Part shown: positions 28,847 to 38,465 of the stretch, one piece after another
Position numbering within the stretch: position 1 is the stretch's first letter
Layout: each line of letters begins with the position of its first letter
Source: Blattabacterium cuenoti
GTDB lineage: Bacteria; Bacteroidota; Bacteroidia; Flavobacteriales; Blattabacteriaceae
NCBI RefSeq assembly: GCF_014252335.1
Contig: NZ_CP059218.1
Span: forward strand, 325,800 to 389,799
Length of the DNA stretch: 64,000 bases
Direction of reading: 5' to 3'
Notes under the pieces: generated by a model
What the model was told of the DNA's origin: nothing
The model's database searches: none
What the model saw: only the letters and a program-made list of their open reading frames with translations
Position numbers and translations under genes: made by a program

Positions 28847-30102
28847 ATTAACATATATAAAAATCCAGAGATATATCCTATTAAAGCTAAATAACTAATA
28901 GATTTTAAATACCAAAAAAAATTAATTTTTTCCATTCCCATTGCAGCAACACCTGAAGCTGATCCTATTAATAATAAACTTCCACCTGTTCCAGAAGTAT
29001 ACGCTATAAAATTCCAAAATTCATGATTTAATGGATAAGAAAACATAGATATCGTAGAAGCAACTAATGGAACATTATCTATAATAGATGATATTAATCC
29101 AAATAATAACGTAGTTTGTTTCCATGCAACTATAGAATGATTAATCCAATTTGATAATTGATATAATACACCAATTGATTCTAAAGAAGAAATAGATAGT
29201 AAAATACCTAAAAAAAATAATATACTAGCAAAATCAATTTTATTAAAAATTGTTTTTATAGAAATTCTTTGTTTAGGAATATTGAGTAGTGTATAGAACA
29301 AACTAAAAGTAAACATTATTCCCATATAAGGTGGAATACCTATTAACGTTTTTAATATTGGCACAATTAACATCATCAATAATCCAATTTGAAAAACAAT
29401 AATTCCACTTTTTAATTCTTTTTTAGAAAAATTATTATTTTTTATTTTCAGTTCTCCATCAAAAATAGAATACCTGGATATTATCAAAGTTGATATACTC
29501 ATACATAATATAGATGGAACAAATATTGTTTGTATTATATTATAAGTTGTTACTTTATTAGATATCCATAACATAGTTGTAGTAATATCCCCTATTGGGG
29601 ACCATACCCCCCCAGCATTAGCTGATATTATAATAGAACCTAAATAATATAATCTTTCTTTATCATCTAAAATAATTTTTCTTAATAAAGTAATAATGAC
29701 AATAGTAGCTGTAAGGTTATCTATAATTGCAGATAAGAAAAATGATAAAAAATTTATAATCCATAAAAAATTTCTCTTTGTTGTATTAGAAAACAATAAA
29801 TTTTTTAAAGCATCAAATCCAGAATATATATCTATAATACAAATTATAGACATGGCACCTATTAGAAAAAAAACAATCTCAGAAATTTTTCCTATATGAA
29901 ATAAAAGTAAATTATTAGGAGTGTTCCATGTTATTAAATTATTTTCTAATTGAAATACGGGAATTTGAAAATAAAAAATTATTCCCCATAAACAAGTTGC
30001 CATTAATATTGATAAAATTGATTTATTTAAAAATGTTAAATAATCTGCTGTTATTAATAACAAATATCCAATGATAAAAACTAAAATCATACAAGATTCC
30101 AT
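28843..30102 (-). CDS. nhaD: Na+/H+ antiporter NhaD family
   Basis: A 419-residue polytopic membrane protein with about 11-12 hydrophobic segments. The signature ANAGGVWSPIGDITT (161-175) is close to the NhaD/arsenite-permease-superfamily motif ANAGGaxSPiGDvTT, and DNLTATIV (128-135) holds the conserved Asp. A late motif, GSASGVAAMGM, matches the second family repeat. It would exchange Na+ for H+ at the inner membrane; transport direction is inferred from family. The start MESCMILVF gives one segment near the N-terminus. It follows eno by 26 bp on the same strand, so it may be the last gene of the long ribosomal transcript. Confidence 0.92.
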   Translation of the reverse strand: MESCMILVFIIGYLLLITADYLTFLNKSILSILMATCLWGIIFYFQIPVFQLENNLITWNTPNNLLLFHIGKISEIVFFLIGAMSIICIIDIYSGFDALKNLLFSNTTKRNFLWIINFLSFFLSAIIDNLTATIVIITLLRKIILDDKERLYYLGSIIISANAGGVWSPIGDITTTMLWISNKVTTYNIIQTIFVPSILCMSISTLIISRYSIFDGELKIKNNNFSKKELKSGIIVFQIGLLMMLIVPILKTLIGIPPYMGIMFTFSLFYTLLNIPKQRISIKTIFNKIDFASILFFLGILLSISSLESIGVLYQLSNWINHSIVAWKQTTLLFGLISSIIDNVPLVASTISMFSYPLNHEFWNFIAYTSGTGGSLLLIGSASGVAAMGMEKINFFWYLKSISYLALIGYISGFLYMLI

Positions 30103-30128
30103 AGTTTTTTCATATTAATATTACTTAG

Positions 30129-31421
30129 TTAAATTTTTCCAGAAAAAAATGAATTTTTACCAAGATCATTTTCAATTCTCAATAATTGATTATATTTTGC
30201 ATTTCTTTCAGATCTACAAATACTTCCAGTTTTTATTTGTCCAATATTAAAAGCAACAGAGAAATCAGCTATAAAAGAATCTTCTGTATCTCCAGAACGA
30301 TGAGAAATAATATTATTATATTTATGTTTATTTGCTAAATGAATCGTTTTTATTGTTTCCGTAAGTGTTCCTACTTGATTAAGTTTAATAAGTACCGCAT
30401 TTGCAATTTCTTTATCAATTCCTATATTTTGTAATCTATCTATTTGTGTTACAAATAAATCATCTCCCACTAATTGAATATTTTTACCTAATTCTTTTGT
30501 TAAATATTTCCATCCTATTAAATCATTTTGATCCATTCCATCTTCTATAGATACAATTGGATAACGTCTTGTTAAAAAAGATAAATAACGAATATGCTCT
30601 TCTCGAGTTTTTATTATGTTATCTTTATTATGCATCATTCCAAATTTTGAATAATTATATTTTTCGTCTTTTTCTTGATAAAATTCAGATGCTGCACAAT
30701 CTATTGCAATTCCTATATCTTTATATGGTTCATAATTTGATAAATGTATCGCTTCTAATATTATATCTAATATATTTTCTATATTATTAAAATTAGAAGA
30801 AAATCCACCTTCATCACCAACATTAGTTGATAATCCTTTTTTTGATAATAACTCTTTGAGTTGATAAAATATTTTATGTCCTATTTGAATAGATTCAAAA
30901 AAAGTTTTTGCTACTGTAGGTATAATCATAAATTCTTGAAATGGAATTGAAGAGTTTGCATGTTTTCCTCCATTTACAATATTAATTAACGGAACTGGTA
31001 AAACATGTGAATATACTCCTCCTATATATTTATAAATAGGAATATTTAATGAATTAGATGCAGCTTTAACAATAGCTAATGACACACCTAAAATAGCATT
31101 AGCCCCTAATCGATTTTTATTTTTTGTGCCATCTAAATCTAACATCATATAATCAATTTTAATTTGATCTAATACTGATTTTCCTATTAATTCAGGTGCT
31201 ATAATTTTATTGATATTATAAATCACTTTTTTCACACCTTTTCCTGAAAAATCACGTTCGCAATCTCTTAATTCAAATGCTTCATATTGTCCCTTCGACG
31301 CTCCTGATGGGACTGATGCTCTTCCTAAACAATTATCTTGTGTAATAACATCTACTTCTATGGTAGGATCCCCTCTAGAATCTAGTATTTGTCTTGATAA
31401 TATTTGTTTAATTTTACTCAT
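30129..31421 (-). CDS. eno: Enolase
   Basis: Converts 2-phosphoglycerate to phosphoenolpyruvate. 430 residues, a normal length. N-terminal ILSRQILDSRGDPTIEVDV, VPSGASKGQYEA, metal-site IEDGMDQND and VGDDLFVT, catalytic-lysine stretch VLIKLNQVGT, and HRSGDTED (usually HRSGETED, a conservative Glu-Asp change). The next stretch GSICRSERNAKYNQ varies from the usual GSxxRSDRxAKYNQ. It overlaps the rplQ stop by 4 bp, so it is probably translated from the ribosomal-protein mRNA; eno next to rplQ is a Flavobacteria-type order. Works with pgk and gpmI of this window. Confidence 0.98.
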   Translation of the reverse strand: MSKIKQILSRQILDSRGDPTIEVDVITQDNCLGRASVPSGASKGQYEAFELRDCERDFSGKGVKKVIYNINKIIAPELIGKSVLDQIKIDYMMLDLDGTKNKNRLGANAILGVSLAIVKAASNSLNIPIYKYIGGVYSHVLPVPLINIVNGGKHANSSIPFQEFMIIPTVAKTFFESIQIGHKIFYQLKELLSKKGLSTNVGDEGGFSSNFNNIENILDIILEAIHLSNYEPYKDIGIAIDCAASEFYQEKDEKYNYSKFGMMHNKDNIIKTREEHIRYLSFLTRRYPIVSIEDGMDQNDLIGWKYLTKELGKNIQLVGDDLFVTQIDRLQNIGIDKEIANAVLIKLNQVGTLTETIKTIHLANKHKYNNIISHRSGDTEDSFIADFSVAFNIGQIKTGSICRSERNAKYNQLLRIENDLGKNSFFSGKI

Positions 31422-31891
31422 ACTTTATTTTCTTCCTTATTATTGTCTTTTTCTTGATTATTATTTATATTAATTTGTTTATACTGTGGTTTTTTACTTC
31501 TTCTAATTTTTTTTCTGTGACGTTGATAAATATTGTGAAAATCTACTAATTCCATTAAAACTATTTTTGATAGATCTCCAAGTCGATATCCAATTTTAAT
31601 AATTCTTGTATATCCTCCATAACGTTGTTTTACTTTGTCAAAAGATTTTTGAAATAGTTCTGTAACTGCATATTTATCTCTTAATAAAGAAAATATGACT
31701 CTTTTAGAATGAGTCGTATTAATCTTTGATTTTGTTATCACAGGTTCTATATATCTTCGTAATGCTTTAGCCTTAGATAAAGTTGTAAAAATATATTTAT
31801 TTTTAATTAATGAAGAAGACATATTAGATAATATAGATTTTTTATGCCCAATTTTTATACCAAATAGGATTTTTTTTTTTTTATGATTCAT
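31418..31891 (-). CDS. rplQ: 50S ribosomal protein L17
   Basis: L17 of the large subunit, near the exit tunnel. 157 residues: the core of about 115 has SSLIKNKYIFTTLSKAKALRRYIEPVIT and the later RYGGYTRIIKIGYRLGDLSKIVLMELVD, followed by a Lys/Arg/Asn-rich tail that Bacteroidota L17 commonly carries. The family start is usually MRHxKKxxxLGR; here the first residues are MNHKKKKILFGIKIGH, so the N-terminal Arg is Asn and the Leu-Gly-Arg element is degenerate. It lies 3 bp after rpoA and overlaps eno by 4 bp. Confidence 0.95.
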   Translation of the reverse strand: MNHKKKKILFGIKIGHKKSILSNMSSSLIKNKYIFTTLSKAKALRRYIEPVITKSKINTTHSKRVIFSLLRDKYAVTELFQKSFDKVKQRYGGYTRIIKIGYRLGDLSKIVLMELVDFHNIYQRHRKKIRRSKKPQYKQININNNQEKDNNKEENKV

Positions 31892-31894
31892 AAA

Positions 31895-32899
31895 TTAATT
31901 AGAATGTATTTTATATTCAGTAATATCCATACCAAAATATAATCCATTTTGTTTCATTTTTTTTTCTAATTCTTCTAATGATTTTTTACCAAAATTTCTC
32001 ATTTGTAACATATTAGATTTATTTTGAATAACTAAATCAGCTATACTTTCAATGGATGCGGTTTTTAAACAATTTTTAGTTCTTACTGATAAATCCATAT
32101 TATTTAACTTAGATTTTAATAATGTACGCATTCTTAAAAATTCTTCATTATATTTTTTTTCTTTATTTATTGTTGTTTTAATATTTTCAATATTGCCAAT
32201 TTTTTCATAAGAAAAGATTGAAAAATATTGAATTAACATTTTTGATGCTTCCATTAATGCTAATTTAGGAGTAATAGATCCATCAGTTTGAATTTCAATA
32301 GATAAATTTTCAAAATCTGTTTGTTGACCCACTCTACAATTATCTATTGTATATTTGACATTTTTAATTGGTGTAAAAATCGAATCAATAGCAATATTTC
32401 CAATTATATCATTATTATTTTTTTTATTTTCTTCTGACGGGACATATCCTCTTCCTTCTTCTATAATAAAACTAAATTCTAAAGATATAGATTTATCTTT
32501 ATGACAAATTACTATATCAGTATTGATAATTTCAAAATTTGTAATAAACTGATTTAATATTTTTCCAGTAATTATTTCATCATTTTCTATTTTTACATTT
32601 ACTATTTCTTTATTTTGTACTGCATTTTTTCTTTTAAATCTAATTTTTTTAAAATTTAAAATAATTTCAGTAACATCTTCAATAACTCCTTTAATAGAAG
32701 AAAATTCATATTTTACTCCTTTAATTTTAATAGAAGTTACTGCAATACCTTTTATAGAACTTAAAAGTACTCTTCTCAAAGCATTACCTAATGTTAATCC
32801 ATAGCCTGGTTCTAAAGGTTTTAATTGAAATAATCCTTTTACTTCTGACAATTCAGATGTAATAATTTTATTTGGTTTCACAAAATCAAACAGTGACAT
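31895..32899 (-). CDS. rpoA: DNA-directed RNA polymerase subunit alpha
   Basis: Alpha subunit, scaffold of RNA polymerase assembly. The N-terminal domain has FQLKPLEPGYGLTLGNALRRVLLSS (dimer interface) and the VYYxxENxR-like region is replaced by VKYTIDNCRVG. The C-terminal domain from about residue 265 has the helix-hairpin-helix segment MRNFGKKSLEELE, which binds UP elements. 334 residues, near the usual 330. It lies between rpsD (12 bp) and rplQ (3 bp) in the standard alpha-operon order. No anomaly that would affect function is visible. Confidence 0.97.
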   Translation of the reverse strand: MSLFDFVKPNKIITSELSEVKGLFQLKPLEPGYGLTLGNALRRVLLSSIKGIAVTSIKIKGVKYEFSSIKGVIEDVTEIILNFKKIRFKRKNAVQNKEIVNVKIENDEIITGKILNQFITNFEIINTDIVICHKDKSISLEFSFIIEEGRGYVPSEENKKNNNDIIGNIAIDSIFTPIKNVKYTIDNCRVGQQTDFENLSIEIQTDGSITPKLALMEASKMLIQYFSIFSYEKIGNIENIKTTINKEKKYNEEFLRMRTLLKSKLNNMDLSVRTKNCLKTASIESIADLVIQNKSNMLQMRNFGKKSLEELEKKMKQNGLYFGMDITEYKIHSN

Positions 32900-32911
32900 A
32901 CAACTTAATTA

Positions 32912-33523
32912 TTATTTTGAATATAATTCAACAATTAATTGTTCTTTTATTTTTTCAGGAATTTGTATTCTTTTTGGCATTATTCTAAATATTCCATACA
33001 TATTTTTATTATCTAAGACTAACCAATCTACCATTGGATTATTGATATTTTTATGTATTGAATTTAATATGACAGGATGATGAATAGATGTTTTTCTAAC
33101 TATAATTTTATCTCCTGGTTTTAATCGAAAAGATGGAATATTGACAATATGATTATTAACCATAATATGTTTATGAGAAATAATTTGACGTGCAGAAGAT
33201 CTAGATGGAGCAAATTTTAATCTAAAAACAATATTATCAAGACGTGATTCACAAGCTTGTAACAGTAGTTCACCGGTAATCCCCTTTTTTTTAGACGCTT
33301 CAAAAAATAATTTTTTAAACGTTTTTTCTAATATTCCATATATATATTTAGCTTTTTGTTTTTCTAATAATTGAATAAAATACTCAGAACGTTTACCTCT
33401 TCTACGATTATTTCCATGTTGACCTGACGGATATTTTCTTCTTTCAAAATATTTATCTTCTCCATATAAACAATCTCCAAATTTTCTAGAAATTTTTGTT
33501 TTTGGTCCTATATATCTAGCCAT
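32912..33523 (-). CDS. rpsD: 30S ribosomal protein S4
   Basis: Primary 16S-binding protein of the small-subunit body. The start at 33523 gives [16 protein letters not shown], the normal family N-terminus; the longer frame to 33571 would overlap rpsK and is not conserved. 203 residues. An S4 RNA-binding domain from about 95 to 155 holds [20 protein letters not shown] and [10 protein letters not shown]. No zinc-binding cysteines are present, so it is the zinc-free form. In other bacteria S4 represses its own operon; no such site was identified here. Confidence 0.97.
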   Translation of the reverse strand: MARYIGPKTKISRKFGDCLYGEDKYFERRKYPSGQHGNNRRRGKRSEYFIQLLEKQKAKYIYGILEKTFKKLFFEASKKKGITGELLLQACESRLDNIVFRLKFAPSRSSARQIISHKHIMVNNHIVNIPSFRLKPGDKIIVRKTSIHHPVILNSIHKNINNPMVDWLVLDNKNMYGIFRIMPKRIQIPEKIKEQLIVELYSK

Positions 33524-33536
33524 AATAATTATATTA

Positions 33537-33932
33537 TTAAACTCTTCTTCTTTTTGGAGGACGACACCCATTATGAGGTAATGGTGTAATATCCTGTATT
33601 AATGTAACAATAATACCAGAATTACTTAATGCTCTGATTGCTGCATCTCTTCCTGCTCCAGGACCATTTACTTTAATTTCTACTTTTTTTATACCAGCAT
33701 TTAATCCTTTTTTTGCAACATTTGCTGCTGTCATTTGAGCTGCATAAGGCGTATTTTTTTTAGATCCTTTAAAATTCATTTTACCTGCTGAAGACCAAGC
33801 TATTACATCACCAGTTTGATTAGTTAATGTAATAATAATATTATTAAAAGTAGATTTAATATGTGCAATACCTAATGCATCTACTATTACAGATTTATTT
33901 TTTCTTTTTTTTATAGAAAATTTATTTACCAT
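33537..33932 (-). CDS. rpsK: 30S ribosomal protein S11
   Basis: Platform protein of the small subunit close to the mRNA exit. 131 residues, a usual size. Recognisable are [55 protein letters not shown] and the C-terminal [18 protein letters not shown], which is nearly universal. Sits between rpsM (9 bp) and rpsD (13 bp with the corrected start). Nothing unusual. Confidence 0.98.
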   Translation of the reverse strand: MVNKFSIKKRKNKSVIVDALGIAHIKSTFNNIIITLTNQTGDVIAWSSAGKMNFKGSKKNTPYAAQMTAANVAKKGLNAGIKKVEIKVNGPGAGRDAAIRALSNSGIIVTLIQDITPLPHNGCRPPKRRRV

Positions 33933-33941
33933 AACATTTAT

Positions 33942-34319
33942 TTACTTAATAGACCTTTTTTTATTAGCTATAGTTTTTTTCTTTCCTTTTCTTGTTCTAC
34001 AATTATTTTTTGTTTTTTGTCCTCTTAATGGTAATTTTTTTCTATGTCTAATACCTCTATAACATCCTATATCCATTAATCTTTTAATACTTAATTTTAT
34101 TTCCGATTTTAATTCACCTTCTATCTTTAAATTATCAGATATATATTTTCTAATATTGATAATGTCTTTATCTGACCAATTTTTAACTTTGATATTTTTA
34201 TCAATTCCTATATAACTTAAAATTTGTTCAGATAAACTTTTATTAATTCCATATATATAAGTTAACCCTATTACTCCTCGTTTAGTTATTGGAATATCTA
34301 TACCTGATATTAGAACCAT
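33942..34319 (-). CDS. rpsM: 30S ribosomal protein S13
   Basis: Head protein that contacts the P-site tRNA and the B1 inter-subunit bridge. 125 residues. It has [21 protein letters not shown] at the start (written here as the S13 N-terminal signature), a helix-two-turn-helix middle with [22 protein letters not shown], and a basic C-terminal tail [13 protein letters not shown] that reaches tRNA. Standard order after rpmJ, with a 37-bp gap, one of the longer gaps in this cluster. Confidence 0.97.
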   Translation of the reverse strand: MVLISGIDIPITKRGVIGLTYIYGINKSLSEQILSYIGIDKNIKVKNWSDKDIINIRKYISDNLKIEGELKSEIKLSIKRLMDIGCYRGIRHRKKLPLRGQKTKNNCRTRKGKKKTIANKKRSIK

Positions 34320-34356
34320 AATACAATTAATTTATCAGATAAATTATTTAAATAAT

Positions 34357-34473
34357 TCAACCTTGTTTTTGTTTAAATCTTGGATTTTTTTTATTAATAA
34401 TTCTTAAACGACCTTTTCTCATAATAATTTTACAATCATTAGTTCTTTTTTTTAAAGATGTTTTAACTTTCAT
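34357..34473 (-). CDS. rpmJ: 50S ribosomal protein L36
   Basis: A 38-residue gene found by reading the gap between rpsM and infA on the minus strand. It starts [17 protein letters not shown] and ends [12 protein letters not shown], the L36 family ends. Only Cys14 of the usual C-C-C-H zinc set remains, so it is the zinc-free form usual in Bacteroidota. Spacing is 37 bp to rpsM and 13 bp to infA. The ATG is at 34471-34473 and the TGA stop at 34357-34359. Confidence 0.97.
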   Translation of the reverse strand: MKVKTSLKKRTNDCKIIMRKGRLRIINKKNPRFKQKQG

Positions 34474-34486
34474 TTCATAATAATAT

Positions 34487-34702
34487 TTAATATCTATATG
34501 TAATTCGTCCCCTTTTTAAATCATAAGATGATATTTCTAATCTCACTTTATCACCTGGTAATATTCTAATATAATGCATTCTCATTTTTCCTGATATATG
34601 CGCTTTTACAATACAACCATTTTCTAATTCAACACGAAACATTGCATTTGGTGATGATTCTATGATGGTTCCATCCACTTCTATATGTTTCTGTTTTGCC
34701 AT
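34487..34702 (-). CDS. infA: Translation initiation factor IF-1
   Basis: A-site-binding initiation factor with a single OB fold. The start at 34702 gives [13 protein letters not shown] (71 residues); an ATG two codons earlier is less likely. Family landmarks are [14 protein letters not shown], here as [14 protein letters not shown], then [19 protein letters not shown] and GRITYRY at the end. It lies between secY and rpmJ as in the spc/alpha junction of Bacteroidota. No odd feature. Confidence 0.97.
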   Translation of the reverse strand: MAKQKHIEVDGTIIESSPNAMFRVELENGCIVKAHISGKMRMHYIRILPGDKVRLEISSYDLKRGRITYRY

Positions 34703-34759
34703 AAACAAATATAAAAAATAAGTTTTATGTTTTCAAATTACAATAAAATTATTATTTTA

Positions 34760-36166
34760 TTATTTATAACTATAACTATAATTATATCTATTACTTTTTA
34801 ACATCATTAAATCATCATAATAATAATTTAATAAATATATATTAACTTGTTGAATTAAATCTAAAATAACTCCTACTACTATTAGTAATGATGTTCCACC
34901 ATAAAATAAAGAAAAATTTTTAGTGATTCCTAATTTACAGACTATAGATGGTAAAATAGCAATAATAGCTAATAATACAGCACCAGGAAATGTTATTCTA
35001 GATAAAATAATATCTAAATAATCAGCAGTTTGTTTTCCAGGCATCACTTTAGGAATATGTCCACCATTTCTTTTTAAATCATATGATATTTGATTTACTG
35101 GAATTGTAATAGCAGTATAAAAAAATGTAAAAATTATTATAAATAAAGTAAAAAATAAATTATACCAAAATCCATAAATATTTTCAAATACATGAAATAT
35201 ATTTTTTATGTTTTCATTATGAATATAATGATAAAAAAATAATGGAAATAACATAATAGATTGAGAAAATATAATAGGCATAACTCCTGCTGCTGTCATT
35301 TTTAATGGTAAATATTGATATTTTTTATGAATAATATTTAAATTTGTGTTATAATAACTAGTTGTTCTATAATTAGATACATATTGAATAGGTATTTTTC
35401 TAACTGCTTGAATTAAAATAATAGTAAATAAAATAACTAATATCAAAAATACAATTTCAACAATAAAAATACATATCCCAAAAATTATATCATTATCTTT
35501 TAATTTAATCATTAATTCTTTTATTATTGCACCTGGAAAACGTACTATAATTCCAGACATAATAATTAAAGAAATTCCGTTACCTATACCATTTTCTGTG
35601 ATTCTATCTCCAATCCACATTGTAAATATTGTACCACAAGTTAAAATAATTATTCCAAGAATCCAAAATAAAATTTGATCATGTAATAAATTCATATTTA
35701 ATAAATATGAAGAATAAAAAGAAGATATAGGAATAAATTGTTTAGTTAAAGAAATTAAATAAAATGGTGCTTGTATAAAACATACTGCTAATGTTAACCA
35801 TCTAGTTAAAATATTTATTTGTTTTCTTCCACTTTCTCCATCTTTTTGTAATCTATTTAAACTAGGTATAATAATACACATTAATTGTACTATAATTGAA
35901 GCAGATATATATGGCATAACTCCTAATGCAAATATTGAAGCTCTATTAAACGCACCACCTGTAAATGAAGATAAAATTTGCATTAAACCTTTAGATCCCG
36001 AATGTAAATTATTAAGAAAATTACTAATTTCTAAAGGATTAATTCCAGGTAATGGTATATATGCACCAAAACGATAAATTAATAATAAATTAATTGTAAT
36101 TAATATTTTTTTTCTTAAATTTTTAGCATTCCAAATATTGCATATAGCAAGAATTAAATGATTCAT
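34760..36166 (-). CDS. secY: Protein translocase subunit SecY
   Basis: Channel subunit of the Sec translocon in the inner membrane. 468 residues with ten hydrophobic segments. Landmarks: YRFGAYIPLPGI at the first segment, GGAFNRASIFALGVMPYISASI, the cytoplasmic loops with IPVNQISYDLKRNGGHIPKVMPGK (C5-type loop that contacts SecA/ribosome), and the gating helix regions. It follows rplO by 6 bp. It would accept substrates delivered by SRP (SRP RNA at 62841) and hand membrane proteins to YidC (59409). SecE/SecG are not in the window. Confidence 0.97.
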   Translation of the reverse strand: MNHLILAICNIWNAKNLRKKILITINLLLIYRFGAYIPLPGINPLEISNFLNNLHSGSKGLMQILSSFTGGAFNRASIFALGVMPYISASIIVQLMCIIIPSLNRLQKDGESGRKQINILTRWLTLAVCFIQAPFYLISLTKQFIPISSFYSSYLLNMNLLHDQILFWILGIIILTCGTIFTMWIGDRITENGIGNGISLIIMSGIIVRFPGAIIKELMIKLKDNDIIFGICIFIVEIVFLILVILFTIILIQAVRKIPIQYVSNYRTTSYYNTNLNIIHKKYQYLPLKMTAAGVMPIIFSQSIMLFPLFFYHYIHNENIKNIFHVFENIYGFWYNLFFTLFIIIFTFFYTAITIPVNQISYDLKRNGGHIPKVMPGKQTADYLDIILSRITFPGAVLLAIIAILPSIVCKLGITKNFSLFYGGTSLLIVVGVILDLIQQVNIYLLNYYYDDLMMLKSNRYNYSYSYK

Positions 36167-36172
36167 AATATT

Positions 36173-36631
36173 TTATTTACATAAACATTTTCCACCAGCA
36201 TTTTTGATATATAACATAGATTTTTTACTAAATTTGGATGCTTCAATTGTTATTGATGATTTAAAATATCCTTTACCTGCTAAAATTTTAATTAAATTAC
36301 AATTCTTTTTTATTAAACGATATTTTACAAATATCTTTTTATTTATCACATTATCTATGATAATTTTATTATCGATTAAATTTTGTATTACATCTAAATT
36401 AATACAACAATATTTTTTTTTATTTTTATTTGTAAATCCAAATTTTGGGATTCTTCGTTGTATTGGATTTTGTCCACCTTCAAATCCTAATTTATTAGAA
36501 TAGCCAGAACGGGATTTAGCTCCTTTATGTCCTTTTCCACATGTACCTCCTTTTCCACTTCCTTGACCTCTTCCTAATCTAATTTTTTTTTTATTAGATT
36601 TTTTATTTGGTTTTAAACAATTTAAATACAT
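36173..36631 (-). CDS. rplO: 50S ribosomal protein L15
   Basis: Large-subunit assembly protein. 152 residues; the N-terminal extension is Gly/Lys-rich ([20 protein letters not shown]), typical of L15, and the C-terminal globular part has [19 protein letters not shown]. The preceding gene on the strand is rpsE, only 5 bp away. rpmD (L30), which usually lies between rpsE and rplO, is absent from that position. Confidence 0.97.
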   Translation of the reverse strand: MYLNCLKPNKKSNKKKIRLGRGQGSGKGGTCGKGHKGAKSRSGYSNKLGFEGGQNPIQRRIPKFGFTNKNKKKYCCINLDVIQNLIDNKIIIDNVINKKIFVKYRLIKKNCNLIKILAGKGYFKSSITIEASKFSKKSMLYIKNAGGKCLCK

Positions 36632-36636
36632 TTTTT

Positions 36637-37158
36637 TTATTTTATACCATGAAATACTTCTTCAATAGAAATGCCTCTTTGTTTAGAAATAATTTGAACA
36701 TTTCTAATTAAATCTAATGCTTTAATGGTAGCTTTGATAACATTATGTGTATTAGATGATCCTTTTGATTTAGATAATACATTTCTTAATCCTACTGCTT
36801 CTAAAACGGCTCTTAATGATCCACCTGCTATAATTCCTGTTCCTTCAGATGCTGGTTTGATTAAAATTCTAGCTCCTCCATATTTAGCTTCTTGTGCATG
36901 AGGAATAGTTCCATTTGAAATACAAATTTGATGCAAATTTCTTTTAGCTTGTTCTCCAGCTTTATGAATAGCATCAGTAGCTTCTTTTGATTTTCCAAAA
37001 CCATATCCTACTAATCCATTTTCATTCCCCTTAATTACAATAGCACTAAAACTAAAATATCTTCTACCTTTTGTAACTTTACAAACTCTAGTAACTCCTA
37101 CTAATTTTTCTTTTAATTCAAAATTAGAATATTTTTTTTTTTCTATTAATGAACTCAT
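36637..37158 (-). CDS. rpsE: 30S ribosomal protein S5
   Basis: Small-subunit protein at the mRNA entry, important for accuracy. 173 residues. The double-stranded RNA-binding part has [20 protein letters not shown] and [19 protein letters not shown]; the C-terminal domain has [22 protein letters not shown]. 4 bp from rplR and 5 bp from rplO. All functional landmarks are present. Confidence 0.98.
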   Translation of the reverse strand: MSSLIEKKKYSNFELKEKLVGVTRVCKVTKGRRYFSFSAIVIKGNENGLVGYGFGKSKEATDAIHKAGEQAKRNLHQICISNGTIPHAQEAKYGGARILIKPASEGTGIIAGGSLRAVLEAVGLRNVLSKSKGSSNTHNVIKATIKALDLIRNVQIISKQRGISIEEVFHGIK

Positions 37159-37162
37159 TTGT

Positions 37163-37477
37163 TTAAAAATTTAATCCCATTTTTCTAATTCCATTTGCTA
37201 ATGATTTAACTCTTCCATGATACATATATTTCCCTTTATCAAAAACTACTTGTTTTAAATTTAATTTTTTAGCTTTTATTCCTAATAATTTTCCAACTTC
37301 ATAAGATAATTCTATTTTAGTTTGATTTTTAATTTTACCATCTCTTTTAATAATCTCAATTGAAGAAGAAGAAATTAAAGTTTTTCCAAAATTATCATCA
37401 ATAATTTGTACATATATATGTTTATTACTTCTAAATACAGAAATTCTTAATTTATTACCTATATTATATTTTTTCAT
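37163..37477 (-). CDS. rplR: 50S ribosomal protein L18, N-terminally short
   Basis: Binds 5S rRNA in the central protuberance. 104 residues against the usual 114-120. The ATG corresponds to a position just before the conserved LRISVFRSNKHIYVQIIDD; the basic N-terminal tail (about 12-14 residues, normally rich in Arg/Lys) is missing. In-frame stop codons lie between the rplF stop and this ATG, so it cannot be extended from an ATG. The rest, through FDKGKYMYHGRVKSLANGIR, is intact. An ATA or ATT start could add a few residues but not the usual tail. Confidence 0.95.
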   Translation of the reverse strand: MKKYNIGNKLRISVFRSNKHIYVQIIDDNFGKTLISSSSIEIIKRDGKIKNQTKIELSYEVGKLLGIKAKKLNLKQVVFDKGKYMYHGRVKSLANGIRKMGLNF

Positions 37478-37507
37478 TATTATAATTATTATTAAGCTTT
37501 ATTATAA

Positions 37508-38056
37508 TTAAGCTGATTTTCCAGCTTTTTTTCTAATATATTCATTTACATATCTAATTCCTTTGCCTTTATATGGTTCAGGTTTTCTAAATGAACGTAT
37601 TTTTGATGCAACTTGTCCTAAAAGTTGTTTATTAATAGATTTTAAAATTAAAATAGGATTTTTTCCTTTTTCTATTTTAATTTCTATATTAATTTCTTTA
37701 GGAACTTCAAGTATAATATTGTGAGAATAACCTACATTAAATTCTAATAAATTATTAAAAATTTTAGATACTCGATATCCTATACCTACTAATTCTAATT
37801 TTTTAATAAATTTATATTGAACCCCAATTATCATATTATTTATTAATACACGATATAAACCATGTAAAGACTTAGATTCTTTATCTTCTTTGATTCTTGT
37901 TAAGAATAAGAAATTATTTTTTATTTTTACCCTAATATATTTAGAAATTATTTGACTTAAATTTCCAAATTTTCCAAAAATATTAATTTGATTATTATTA
38001 ATAGTTATATTAACATTATTTGGAATTAAAATAGGTAAATTACCAATTTTTGACAT
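37508..38056 (-). CDS. rplF: 50S ribosomal protein L6
   Basis: Large-subunit protein near the sarcin-ricin loop. 182 residues with two repeats of the L6 fold. Starts SKIGNLPILIP; SLHGLYRVLINNMIIGV in the first half; the C-terminal signature PEPYKGKGIRYVNEYIRKKAGKSA is near-universal. 9 bp from rpsH and 30 bp from rplR. Very rich in Ile/Asn/Lys, in line with AT bias rather than a change of function. Confidence 0.97.
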   Translation of the reverse strand: MSKIGNLPILIPNNVNITINNNQINIFGKFGNLSQIISKYIRVKIKNNFLFLTRIKEDKESKSLHGLYRVLINNMIIGVQYKFIKKLELVGIGYRVSKIFNNLLEFNVGYSHNIILEVPKEINIEIKIEKGKNPILILKSINKQLLGQVASKIRSFRKPEPYKGKGIRYVNEYIRKKAGKSA

Positions 38057-38065
38057 TATTTTTAT

Positions 38066-38461
38066 TTAAAAAATATAACATAAAATTTCTCCACCTAATT
38101 TTTGTTTTCTAGCTTGTTTATCTGTTAAAATACCATATGATGTAGAAATAATCGCTATTCCTAAACCATTTAATACTCTAGGTAAATTTTTATATTTTGT
38201 ATATTTTCTTAATCCTGGTTTACTAATTCTAATAAGATTTTGAATAACTGATGTATTTTTATAATATTTTAAAGCAATTTTAATAATTTTGATATTTTGA
38301 TTATTATTTGTTATTTTAAAATCTAAAATATAACCATTTTGTAATAATACTTTAGACAGTTCTTGTTTCAATTTAGAATAATAAATATCTAAAAATTTAT
38401 GTTTTACTGTACATGCATTTCTAATTCTAGTTAAAAAATCAGAAATAGGATCTGTTTTCAT
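38066..38461 (-). CDS. rpsH: 30S ribosomal protein S8
   Basis: Primary binder of the 16S central domain, in other bacteria also the repressor of the spc operon. 131 residues. N-terminal TDPISDFLTRIRNACTVKH and the C-terminal GLGIAIISTSYGILTDKQARKQKLGGEILCYIF are family ends. 4 bp from rpsN and 9 bp from rplF. Whether autoregulation exists here cannot be judged from the sequence. Confidence 0.98.
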   Translation of the reverse strand: MKTDPISDFLTRIRNACTVKHKFLDIYYSKLKQELSKVLLQNGYILDFKITNNNQNIKIIKIALKYYKNTSVIQNLIRISKPGLRKYTKYKNLPRVLNGLGIAIISTSYGILTDKQARKQKLGGEILCYIF

Positions 38462-38465
38462 AATA

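Noticed and set aside
33524-33571. Longer S4 N-terminus
   Set aside because: Would overlap rps[10 protein letters not shown] at 33523 is the family start.
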